Assembly: GCA_030544215.1 (NCBI GenBank)
Contig: JARZZO010000012.1
Coordinates: 43,253,194 to 43,317,193 of the forward strand
Direction of reading: 5' to 3'
Source of the DNA: Zantedeschia hybrid cultivar
Taxonomy: Eukaryota > Streptophyta > Magnoliopsida > Alismatales > Araceae
Length of the DNA stretch: 64,000 nt
Part shown: piece after piece, positions 10,936-21,356 of the stretch
Layout: each line of letters begins with the position of its first letter
Numbering within the stretch: position 1 is the stretch's first letter
Program-made: the position numbers and the translations under genes
The notes under the pieces: generated by a model
Told to the model about the DNA's origin: nothing
Databases searched by the model: none
Seen by the model: only the letters and a program-made list of their open reading frames with translations

Positions 10936-13670
10936 TCTATTTAGCAGATGTTCAATTATTATAATTTAAAACAAAACATGGTCTTTTAATCAAGTTTTAA
11001 CTCCTACTAATTTTCGACGGACTGTATAACCCTCAGCTATACAGAACGAGAGACGCCGACAGTCTCCTAGTGGGGATCAGAATCTCAATGACTTGCAATA
11101 TAGCCTTGTGGTTAGGACAACAAATTGTAATACAATCAAAGAGCACCAATCTCATGGGATTTGCAACTCCTTGCAATACCCGATCATATCTTTGGTCCCC
11201 TGAGATTTAATAGCCTTGTGGATAGCACAACAAGCCACTAACTCTGGTCTAAGCTAACCATCGTTATGAGACGAGCATAGATTTGCATGCAGCCCTTGTG
11301 GATAGCATAATAAAACTACATGGTTCCTCTACCCCGATCAAATAGGCATCTAATGCCATAGCCATAGTTTCTCCTCACAATTAGACATGCCTTGTGGTAG
11401 CACAACAAACCTGCCTAAAGTGATTCGAATCCTATGACTATAATGATGGTGGATCACGCGGTAAGTTCTCAACTACTCACGTTACGGCTTAGAATTTAGA
11501 CGAGGATATTTAGATAACATTTATATTGGTCTCTCCTAGGTGATAGTATAAATATATCGTATATATTTAATAAATACTATACCTGCTTTGATTCATAATC
11601 AAAATTAAACACAATGCATCTCATACATGTCTAGTGTGGTCATGAATAGCACAGTGGGTTTGACTGGAGCCAACAATCAAATACACACATAATCTAACAT
11701 AACAATTATATTAGATAATCCTGCGAACATATAGGTATGAGATCTTCATCACATTGTCTTCCAAGTTGTAGCTGTGGATCGTCCTTACTCCTTCCTTGGT
11801 TGCCTCGATCAGATGATAATAATTCTAGAATTACATGTAAATTGAAGAAGGCCTTATGGCGAGTACAAGAGAGAGGGAGGTAGAAGTACATCAGAGTATG
11901 AGAGAGAGAGAGGTACGCAGACCTCTATTTATTAACAATTTAATAAAATCCATTCAACCATACATCCACGATCCACACACATCATTCATTACATGAATAA
12001 TTAAATAATGCATATCCAAGACCACAATGTGTTTTAAACAATTCACACATGATAAGCACATCACATAACTTAAACAAAAGAGTTTTTCAAAATAAATAAG
12101 TTTTGGCTTTCAAAAACTTGGATCCAATCAAAATTGGTATTTGAATTTTGAAAAACTCATTTAATTTTTAAGCATGCAATTAAATCAAATTTAAAAGCAT
12201 CAAAACACACATCACATGCGCACACACTCCAAATTAATAATTCCAGATTATTCCTTGCCATTAGAACATTTCTAATAATTAAATCAATCTAACATTTAGA
12301 TTAAAACATATTAATAATCTAACAATTAGACTATTAATAATTAATAACTAATCTATCTCTTAGACTAGTCCATTAAAACTAATTACTAATTTAACACTTA
12401 AATTAATAATCACCTCTAATTAATTATTAACTACTAATCTAATTCTTTAATTAGTCAATTAATGTTAATCACTAATTTAACATTTAAACTAATAATTAAC
12501 ACTAATAAATTAATAATTTCCAATCTAACTCTTAGATTAGATAATTAATGTTAACTATTAATTTAACTCTTAAAATAATAATTAACACTAATTAATTAAC
12601 AACTGCTAATTTAACACTTAAATTAGCCAACTAAATTAGTAAGTAATCTAACTCTTAAATTAACAACTAACTTTAATTAATTAACAATTAGATGAATTAA
12701 TATTAACCACTAATCTAACTCTTAAATTAGTTAAATTAAAGTTAATTATTAGTTTAACATTTAATCTGATAATTAAGTCTAATTGATTAATAACTAATTG
12801 TTAATTAACATGATTCAAAATCATTATGCCCAAATAATTAAAATTGATTAATAAATTTAAATATCAAAACAATTTTGAATTTTAAATTAAAATCAGATTT
12901 TAATTTCATTAAATGGGCATTGAGTTTAATATAAAATAGGGGTTTTAAAAGGGCTGAGCCACCTAGGGCCCCTGGCTGAGCCACTTTGGCCCCTTGGTTC
13001 GAGCCCCTGCCTCGGCCAGGCTCGGACCAGGGCCTCATCGGCCCGACCCAAACTGCCCAGCCCGGTTCGACCGAGTCGGGCGCCGAACCAGTCTGACTGG
13101 TTCGTCCCCCACCCCGAAACCCTAACCCCATCTAACATGCAGGTTAATGGCTGGCAACGGGGGAAGGTGGCTAGGCCACTGGCAGCCGGTGTCATGCGCC
13201 GATGGTCCCGTCGGCGTCGCCCCCGGCACCGGCGATGCCACCGGTGCCGGCTGGCCCACCAGCGGTGCCCCATTGAAGCTACCCAATCCCCTTTAATCTC
13301 CCCCAAAAAATTGGTTTTTCATGAATGGAAGAAGAAGAATTAGGGTTCGATTTCGCAGTCCTCCAAGGCCTCTCCGGCGCCGGCTCTGATGCCCGGTGGA
13401 CAATGGTGACTACCCCCTGAGGATCCGAGGTCTTAATCCTCCATCCCAATGCTTGGGAAGCCCAAATGAAGCCGTAAAAACCCTTGTTCTTCATCACATG
13501 AAGAACTCCGAAAATCCCCAAAATAAATTTAATTTTTTTACACAAAAACAAGCGATCGAATTGCAGCAATCATCTCATGATCATTAGCTTTGCATAAAAT
13601 TAAAACGGTGCATGGAATAATTCATAGAAAAATTAATTTTGGAACCCAAAACAAGACGGAAATAGTGGAA
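10936..13670 (-). other. copia B long untranslated leader
   Basis: No conserved protein is encoded here. Reading from the PBS leftward on the minus strand, it holds a mixed segment, a GC-rich segment with GGCTGAGCC motifs (about 12945-13100), an AT-rich palindrome array (about 12240-12800), a middle segment, four copies of a CCTTGTGGATAGCACAACAA-like motif (about 11096-11410), and a terminal structured segment with CTGTATA/TATACAG arms (about 11015-11075) before gag. The same order is seen in copia E and F. Confidence 0.75.
12240..12800. repeat. AT-rich array of short palindromes in copia B leader
   Basis: The segment is built from about a dozen degenerate copies of TCTAACTCTTAGA- or TTTAACACTTAAA-like palindromes with 2-3 bp centres. 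Clear examples are TAATCTAACATTTAGATTA (about 12287) and GCTAATTTAACACTTAAATTAGC-type units (about 12607). Arm sequences vary but stay self-complementary. Intervening spacers are A/T-rich and about 30-60 bp long. Confidence 0.75.
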
Positions 13671-13687
13671 CCTGGCTCTGATACCAC
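13671..13687 (-). other. primer-binding site of copia B
   Basis: The reverse complement reads TGGTATCAGAGCC immediately inside the 5' LTR. This is the initiator methionine tRNA complement used by most plant LTR retrotransposons. It fixes the orientation of element B and the inner edge of its 5' LTR. Confidence 0.9.
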
Positions 13688-15252
13688 TGTTAGGTTTTGG
13701 GCGTTTCTCCGGATCGCTCACACAGCGAAAAATAAAATTAAATAGGCGATCCAATTTCCGTTTCGAAAATACTAAAATTAGATTATCCGTTAATCGGTTC
13801 TTACTGTGTGCGGATTCGAATCCACAACCGTTCGGTCCCATCGGTGTGACACCGCAAGCCGCACAAGTGCCCAGCCTCTAGTGGAGTCCACGCGATCCTC
13901 TTCGCGGTGAATATCCTCATGTTCCTCGTTCCTCGTTCCTCGCAACCCACGAAGTCTCCGCCGTTCGCCGGAACAATAGCCGCAACGCGCTGATGATTTC
14001 CCATCGAACGGGAGTCGGAGAAGCGACGGAGCAGACCCGAGGATCCAGATTCCTCTAGGGCACCAGAGAGAGAGAGGAAGAGAGGAGGGGGGCGGCTAGG
14101 GTTAGCAGCAGCCTGGCCTACTCAGCCCGTTTGCTATATTTTATATCAACCGCGTGGTTTTTCATAAAAACCCCCGGTTTATATAAAACCCACTTTATCA
14201 TCCATCGCCTTGAGAATCATTTGCGTGTGACCCTCTAGGCCTAATAACCAGTCCGATTAATGGCCCAATAAGCCTAGTGACTCTTCACTGGCTTGATTAA
14301 TCAATTAATAACTCATATTAATTAATTAATCAATCGAATCAATGTCGCACATCAAATTCGATCGGGCCTCTGATCACGTTGAGTGCCAAGCAACACCGCG
14401 TGGACCCGGAAGGTATCGGGGTTAAATAACCCACTCTTGGAACCTTTCCGCCGACATTTACCGCGTGCATATAATCCTTCGTTCATACAATGCTCTCGAG
14501 TTAACTCAGGGTATGGTGTACTGTCAAACCCTAACCAGTCGACTCACTTGGATCGGATAATGCCGACTAATATCAGAAAACCTTTTTTCCGATATTATCG
14601 TCTGCCCTGGCCAGAGACTTCCGCGCATCCTTCCTAGAGCATTCTCTCTCTGAGTACCGAGAGCGAACGATTCCTTATTAACACTTAATTCCCTTCGACA
14701 GTATTCTGCTGTACTCGATCCTTAGCTGTTTAGAATCCCGTGGTTAGAGATTCATAAACCAAGGTCAAAGCACAGAAGTCCACCAACAAGGTGTCCTTGG
14801 TGTCGCAGGTCCGAGGACCATCCACGCAACTGTGACAATAGAATTAAGCTGGTTGACAGTGAGGTACAATACCATCCAGCGATTCAGTCAGATCAGTTCA
14901 GTGAACTCATTCTCTAATAAGCACCTATAGATTCGCCTTAGTGTCTCCGAAAAAGTGACTATGAGATCAGTCACCCTTACCTTATGAGCGGGAGTAATCT
15001 GTACTAGTCTATCCATATATTCGATGTCCTTATCGGATATCTTTTGACTAGGAACTATTAAGAATATGTGTGTTTAAGTGATCAGTCTCACTAGTATGAT
15101 CTCATCATAATCTAATCACTATCGCACATATTCATGGACTTCATTATGAGATGATAATAATACGAATTTACATATAATGAATAATGCCATTATATTAAGA
15201 AATGAACGAGATTACAAAGTCATATTGGCTTGTAGACCACCTAAGACTAACA
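13688..15252 (-). repeat. 5' LTR of copia B
   Basis: On the plus strand the LTR runs from TGTTAGGTTTTGGG to CACCTAAGACTAACA, so on its own strand it starts TGTTAGTCTTAGG and ends with ACA. Length is 1565 bp. A TTTATATAAA stretch near 14170 is the TATA box equivalent. It is visibly diverged from the LTR of A, including internal length differences, so it is an older or different copy of the same family. Confidence 0.92.
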
Positions 15253-16480
15253 TGCCTTCCTTAACGGTAACCTTGAGGGAGAGGTGTACATGATACAGTC
15301 AGAAGGTTTCACATCTAAAGAGTTTCTAGATAGAGTGTGAAAACTTCAGAGGTCCTTTTTATGGACTAAAGTAGGCTTCCTGGAGCTGAAGCATCAGATT
15401 TGACAAGGTTGTCAAGTCTTATGACTTTATTAAGAATGAAGATAAGCTTTGTGTGTACAAGAAGACCAATAGGAGTGTAGTCACCTTCTTAGTCCTTTAT
15501 GTAGATGTCATATTACTCATTAGGAATGATGTAGCTATGATGTCATCAATAAAGGTTTGACTATCGAAAAACTTCTTATGAAGGATTTGGGAGAAACATC
15601 CTACGTATTGATAATACGGATCTATAGAGATAGATCAAAGAGGGTTTTCGGAATAACCCAATCCATGTACATAGATACCATTGTCAAAAGGTTTGGCATA
15701 GAAAATTTCAAGAGAGGTCTCATACCGATGAGACATGAAATTTATCTTTCAAAGGAGTAGTCTCCTCAGACTTCTGATGAGAGGGCATTCATGGATAGAG
15801 TACCCTATGCCTCTGCCATAGGGTCTATCATGTATGCCATGCTATGTACAAGTCCTGACATGACATATGCTCTAAGTGTTACGAGCATATTTCAGGCTGA
15901 TCTAGGCAAAGAGCACTGGAAGGCAGTGAAATGTATTCTTAAGTACTGAGAAGAACTAAGGATATGTTTCTTGTCTATAAAGGAGGTGACTTGAAACTAC
16001 GAGGCTTTACTGACTCGAGTTTCCAGTCAGATCTAGATGATAGCAAGTCTACATCTGGGTTTGTGTTTACTTTAAACGGAGGTGCAGTATGCTGGAAGAG
16101 TGTCAAACAGGAAATCACTATAGATTCGACGACTGAAGTTGAGTACATCGCTGCAGCTGAATCTGCCAAGAAAGCAGTGTGGTTGAAGAAGTTCATCACC
16201 GACCTCGGCATAGTTCCCAGCATCTCTGATCCTATTCCGCTGTTGTATGACAATAGTGGGGCTATTGCACAAGCGAAAGAGCCGCGGTCTCATCAAAAAT
16301 TGAAGCATAATCTGAGACGCTTTCATCTTATTAGGGAGATCATTTTCAGAGGAGATGTAGTGGTAGAAAGAGTTCCATTTGTCGACAATGTAGTAGATCC
16401 ACTGACAAAGACATTGTCTCAAATTGTGTTTGAGTGTCACCTAGAGTCTATAGGTTTATTGTATAAAGGTGACTAGCTTT
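15253..16480 (+). pseudogene. copia C pol: RT and RNase H remnant
   Basis: RT is present with many stops and frameshifts; the YVDD segment reads as YVDVILLIR, losing the second catalytic aspartate. From 15964 to 16476 a 170-codon frame encodes essentially the whole RNase H domain: KSTSGFVFTLNGGAVCWKS, DSTTEVEYIAAAESAKKAVW, LYDNSGAIAQAKEPRSH, then the RRFHLIREII and DPLTK segments ending at YKGD. This RNase H is among the best preserved copies in the window. Confidence 0.85.
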
Positions 16481-16497
16481 AGTCCTAAGTGGAAGAT

Positions 16498-16844
16498 TGT
16501 TAGTCTTAGGTGGCCTACAAGTCAATCTGACTTTCTAAATCTCGTTCATTTATTAATAAAATGACAGAACTGCCGTGATTGGTTTATGGGCTGTGACGAG
16601 CGAGGAACGTAAGGATATCCACAGCGAGAAGGATCGCGTGGACTTCGCTAGAGGCCGGGCATCTGTGTGGCTGGCAGTGTCACACCGACGGAACCAATCG
16701 GTCACGGATTCGAATCCGCACGAAGGTAATAATCCGATTAACAGTTATTCGGATTTTTAGTTTTATCGAAACGAGAAAACGGGTCGCTAGTTTTATTTTA
16801 ATTTTCGCTACGTGAGCGATCCGGAGAAACCCGAGAACCCAACA
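16498..16844 (+). repeat. 3' LTR of copia C with large internal deletion
   Basis: The LTR keeps its start (TGTTAGTCTTAGGTGGCC) and its end (CCGAGAACCCAACA) but is only 347 bp, against about 1490-1570 bp for complete relatives. The sequence jumps near 16565-16580 from the TTTATTAATAAAATGACA segment directly to the segment preceding GAGCGAGGAACG, which lies near the 3' end of intact LTRs. About 1.1 kb, including the TATA box, is missing. Confidence 0.88.
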
Positions 16845-17513
16845 GATGAGCCTTGTGTGTACAAGAAGACCAGTGGGAGTGCAGTCACCTTCTTAGTCCT
16901 TTGTGTAGATGACATACTACTCATTGGGAATGATGTGGCTATGATGCCATCGGTAAAGGTTTGGCTATCGAAAAAAAATTTCATAAAGGATTTGGGAGAA
17001 GCATCTTACGTATTGGGAATACGGATCTATAGAGATAGATTAAAGAGGATACTTGGAATAAACTAATCTATGTATATAGATACCATCGTCAAAATGTTTG
17101 GCATGAAAAATTTTAAGAGATGTTTCATGCCGATGAGACATGGAAGTTATCTCTTAAAGGAGCAGTCTCCTAAGATTCCTAAAGAGAAGGCATTCATAGA
17201 TAGAGTACCCTATGCCTCTACTATAGGATCTATCATGTATGTCATGCTCTGTACACAGCCTGATGTGGCATATGCTCTAAGTGTTACGAGCATATTTTCG
17301 GCGATCCAGGCGAAGAGCACTAGAAGGTAATGAAATGTATCCTTAAGTACTTGAGAAGAGCTAATAATATGTTTCTTGTCTCTGGAAGAGGTGACATGAA
17401 ACTGCGAGGCTTTACTGACTTGAGTTTCTAATCAGATCTAGATGATGACAATACTACATATGGATTAGTGTTTACCTTGAACGAAGGTGCAGTGTGCTGG
17501 AAGAGTTCCAAGT
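16845..17513 (+). pseudogene. copia D pol fragment: RT to RNase H start
   Basis: The fragment starts at the DEPCVYKKTSGS segment and includes an RT catalytic segment reading CVDDILLIG, a stop near 17064, and RNase H up to CWKSSK. At about 17511 it jumps into the interior of a copia LTR. The missing part is the remainder of RNase H, the polypurine tract and the first part of the LTR. Element D is split here by copia C on the left and continues into the LTR on the right. Confidence 0.85.
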
Positions 17514-17809
17514 CAAAGGATATTTGAGAAGGACATCAGATATCCGGAAAGACTAGTATAGATTACTCATGCTCATATGATGAGGGTGACTGATCTCATA
17601 GTCACTTGTGTGGAGACACTAAGGTGAATCTGTAGGTGCTTATTAAAGAATGAGTTCACTGAATTGATCCCACTGAATCGCTGGATGGTATTGTACCTGA
17701 CTGTCAACCAGTTTAATTCTATTGTCGTAGTTGCGTGGATAGTCCTTAGACCTAAGACACTAAGGACACCTTGTCGGCGGACTTTTGTACTTTAACCTTA
17801 GTTTACATA
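17511..17809 (+). repeat. copia D 3' LTR, left part, joined to pol by deletion
   Basis: The sequence from GGATATTTGAGAAGGACATC onward matches the inside of the copia LTRs (compare 6200-6440 in A and 54600-54880 in F). It continues to ACATA at 17805-17809, where gypsy element G is inserted. The LTR resumes at 36232. The outer roughly 200 bp of this LTR are gone. Confidence 0.85.
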
Positions 17810-19759
17810 TGTAAGGACTGAGGTTTTCGGATCCGGTTATCGGGTCAATTTTCGGGGTCGGATCCCTTAGTTCGGGCCCTAATGGGGCTGAGACTCAGTT
17901 CTGTTTAGCGTCGAGCCAGGCTCGACGCGGTTTAAACGGCGTCCAGCAATGTAGATGCATTTTAGGCTGTGCCACGTGGGCGCCACATGGGATGGCCTTA
18001 GGTCGCGAGAGTACGGCCTCGATCATATCGTCTGATTGGCGTCTTGGATGGACGACGTCTTTCAGAGTACGACCCTGGCTTGTCAGTGTACGGCCCGGTC
18101 TTGTCATCTGAAAGACGTCGGGCACGCACGACGCATTTTATCCAGCTTCTGGTTGATCCCGCGAACCCTCCTTCCTTTCCCTCATTTCCTCCTCCCTCTT
18201 CTCTCTCCTCTCTTCCTTCGGTGAGCAGGCGGCTCCTTTCCCCCCTCCTTCCTTTTCCTCCCACCATTTCATCTCTCCCTCCACTCCATCGACCTCCTAA
18301 CTCCCACCACTACCACCACCGTCTCCTCCGCGGCGTTTTTCTCTCCGGACGGCGGCCGACGTCTCGGTGGAGTAACGGCGTCCACGGTGGTACCAGCGGC
18401 GGCGTGGGGCGAGGTGGGTAGGCGGCTTGGATCTTGGAGGAGTTCAAATAACCGGTAGGGTGACGATCCCTGTGGTGTTTAAACTTAATATCATGGTTGT
18501 TTTCCTGCTTTCAAGCATGTTTTGGGAACTTCTGGGGTAAAATGCTAATTACCTGTATGGAAAAATTGTAGGATTTAATGGTAGTTAGGTTCTCCTCCTT
18601 CCCCTCTATGTTTTACGGCCTTTTTGTACGTTTTGGGAGAGAAATCCCACCTTGTGGATTAGGGGAACGGGGGGGAGAACCTGTCTGTCAGGCCCAAATG
18701 GCGTCGAGGGAAAGCGACGCCTTTTAGAAAGGTGGCTCCCACCCACGACGCGATTTAGCCCAATAACAGACCCTGTTTCAGGACTGATGAGCGTCCAAGA
18801 ACAGAGACGCCTTTCAAAAGGCGACTTGCGTAGGCGACGCGTTTTCAGTGAAATCGCCCCGTAGCCTATCCCTGCTTATGTCGCTATCAGGCGACGAGGG
18901 ACAACGACGGATTTTAAAAAGGCGGCGCATGTGACGACGCGTTTTAGGCCATTTTCGAGGCCATATTTCACATGAACCAGTTTAGGAGGCTTGAATGGCG
19001 TCGGCCTTGGGCGACGCGATTCAAGACAGAACCACATTAATTCATGCTATTAACATATCTTCACACTATTAGATAGTTGGGTTAATTGCATGTTTAAAAT
19101 CATACTCGAGGACGAGGATTTTTACGTAATCTGATCGCACTGTGTTGTGTTTTCGTGCGATCGTGGACCTAGAGTGACAGTTGTAGTGCTTGCCACCCTG
19201 TGTCGTTGTGGGAGGGTCACAGTGCCGGTGTGGGAGTGGTAGGGTGACGCCTAGAGAGAGGGTCACCTGGTGTACCCCGGGGTTAGCTAGTACCGGTGTA
19301 GGAGTGGTACCTATGGAATGTCACTCGTGCTGGGGGAAGCAGAAACCACCTAGAGCCAGTTGGACCGGAGTAGCTAGCGTGCTATCCGAGGGGTTATTGT
19401 TTGTTCTCAGCGGGTCGGTGTTTCTCGCGTTCGGCTGTGTGGTTGGCATGTTTTGCCGAGACGCTGGTTGTAGGCTCCCTGGTAGAATGGTTTCAGAGTT
19501 GTGTATGTTATATCTCGAATGCATGTGTTTTATATCGAAATTTAGGAATTGTGTTACATCTTTACTTGCTTATTCTACCTGTATCTGTGTTACTGCACTT
19601 GTGGGTGCATGAGTGGGCGGTGGGGATCGAAGGATCCCTATTGAGTCTTTTCGTTGAGACTCACCCCTGCAGTTTTCAGGTGAGGGTTCCAGGCAGGCTT
19701 AGCAAGGAGAGTGCTACTTTGGGCTGCGCGCCAGCAGCCGTTGTTCCGGGATATGCCCC
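17810..19759 (+). repeat. 5' LTR of gypsy G, left part
   Basis: The LTR opens TGTAAGGACTGAGG and follows the 3' LTR (34026 on) base by base with scattered substitutions. It carries the GGCGTC/GACGCC inverted-repeat units (clusters about 17900-18140 and 18700-19025). It is interrupted at 19759 by copia E. Proteins open across it are not supported by conservation. Confidence 0.92.
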
Positions 19760-21345
19760 TGTTGGGATCCGGGCGGGACGCGAAGAACGCAGCGGAAACG
19801 AAGAACAAAATTTAATCCCGCCCGATACCCGCTGATTCGATTCGAAACGAAAAACGCAAACCGAAAAAATGGGTTGGAATTTGATTACCGTGTGCGGATT
19901 CGAATCCGCTTCCGTTTCGGTTCCGTCGAGGCGATGCCGCGAGCCGCACAAGCGTCCGGCCTCCAGCGGTATCCACGCGATCCTCCGCGGTGGTCCGTCC
20001 TCGATCCCTCGTCCATTTCCGCTCGCTCACTGAAGATCCGTCGCCGCAACGATTGCTGAAATCCCGCCGACGGGAATTCCCGACTTTCGAGAATCACACG
20101 CAGCGGAGACGGGAACTGTTCTGGCGCCTCGAACGGGACGCCCAGAGGAGGAGAGAGAAAAGAGGGGGGGTGACGGCCAGCAAGGGAAATCCAAGAGTTT
20201 GGCCCAGGGTTTCTCAACAGCGCGTATATATATTAAGTCAGCGCGACTTTTCACAAAAGTCCCCAAGTTAATATAAATCCCACTTATGTACCACCAACTG
20301 AGAATCTTATTGCGTGTGACCCTCTAGGCCCATTTACCAGTCCGATTTTCAGCCCGTTAAGTCCAATAACTAGTTATTGACTTATTGTAATTAATTAATA
20401 TCTAGATATTAACTAATTACTTAACCGAATTAACATCGCAAGTAAATTCGATCAGACTTCTGATCAAGTTGGGTGCCAAGCAACACCGCATGATCCCGGA
20501 AGGTAATGGGGTTCAGCAACCCACTCATGGAACCTGTCCGTCCACAGTTATCACGTGGCTATAATCCTTCGTTCACACAATGCTTTCGAGTTAACCTAGG
20601 GTATGGTCAACTGTCAAACCCTAGATGGTCAACTCACTTGAATCAGACTCCGCTGTACAATATCCGAAAACCACTTTTCTGATATTATTCTGCTCTGGCC
20701 AGAGAATCCTGCGGATCTACTCTAGAGCATTCTCTCTCCAGTTACCTGAGAGCAAACGATCCTTTATTGAACACACAATCACCTTCGAAGGTCTTCCGCT
20801 AGACCCGATCCTTGACTATTAGAGATCCCGTGGATAGGGATTCGTAGGTCAAGGTCAAAGTCTAGAAGTCCACCGACAAGGTGTCTTTGGTGTCTCAAGT
20901 CCAAGGATCAACCACGCTACTGTGACGATGAATCAAGCCGATTGACAGTCAGGAAAATTACCATTCAGCGATTCATGTCGGATTAGTTCAGTGAACTCAT
21001 TCCCCAATGAGCACCTACAGGTTTACCATTGTCTCCACACTAGTAACTAACGAGATCAGTCACCCTCGTCATATGAGATGGAATAACCTGTACTAGTCTA
21101 ACTGGATGTTTGATGTCCTTCTCAAACATCCTTCGACGAGGAACAATTAAGAATATGTGTTTATAAGTCATCAGTCTCATTATTATGATCTCATCATAAT
21201 CTGATGACTGTTGCACATATTCATGGACTTCATTATGCGCAAATATAAATATGCCAATCTACATAATGAATTTAATGCCATTTATTAGTGAACCAGATTG
21301 AAATAGGTGCCGTATGATTGGCTTAGAGTACACCTATATCCATCA
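19760..21345 (-). repeat. 3' LTR of copia E
   Basis: The plus-strand ends are TGTTGGGATCCGGGCGGG and CCTATATCCATCA, so the LTR reads TGATGG to CCCAACA on its own strand. The adjacent 21346-21356 (ATCTCCCACTT, reversed AAGTGGGAGAT) is the polypurine tract. Length is 1586 bp, against 1589 bp for the 5' LTR, and most blocks match between the two. Confidence 0.93.
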
Positions 21346-21356
21346 ATCTCCCACTT

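Larger units (their letters stand above)
7477..15252 (-). mobile_element. Ty1/copia element B (minus strand)
   Basis: The element reads right to left: 5' LTR 13688-15252, primer-binding site just left of 13688, a leader of about 2.7 kb, a shortened gag, protease, integrase, RT, RNase H, and a truncated start of the 3' LTR (7477 to about 7532). The missing rest of that LTR should lie left of copia A, which appears to have inserted there. On the right, plus-strand copia RT sequence resumes at 15253, so B itself lies inside copia C. The expected TSD (TGCCT, 15253-15257) has its partner outside the window. Confidence 0.88.
15253..16844 (+). mobile_element. Ty1/copia element C, right part
   Basis: Plus-strand pol resumes at 15253 in the RT (GCCTTCCTTAACGG, matching the TAFLN segment) and runs to a 3' LTR at 16498-16844. 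The left half lies beyond copia B and is outside the window. The right edge joins RT sequence of another copia copy (D), so C is nested in D. Confidence 0.85.

Noticed and set aside
19190..19835. Overlapping 140-codon frames in the 5' LTR of gypsy G, also seen at 35395-35817
   Set aside because: Both copies are the two LTRs of one element, so recurrence is not independent evidence for a protein. No domain is visible.
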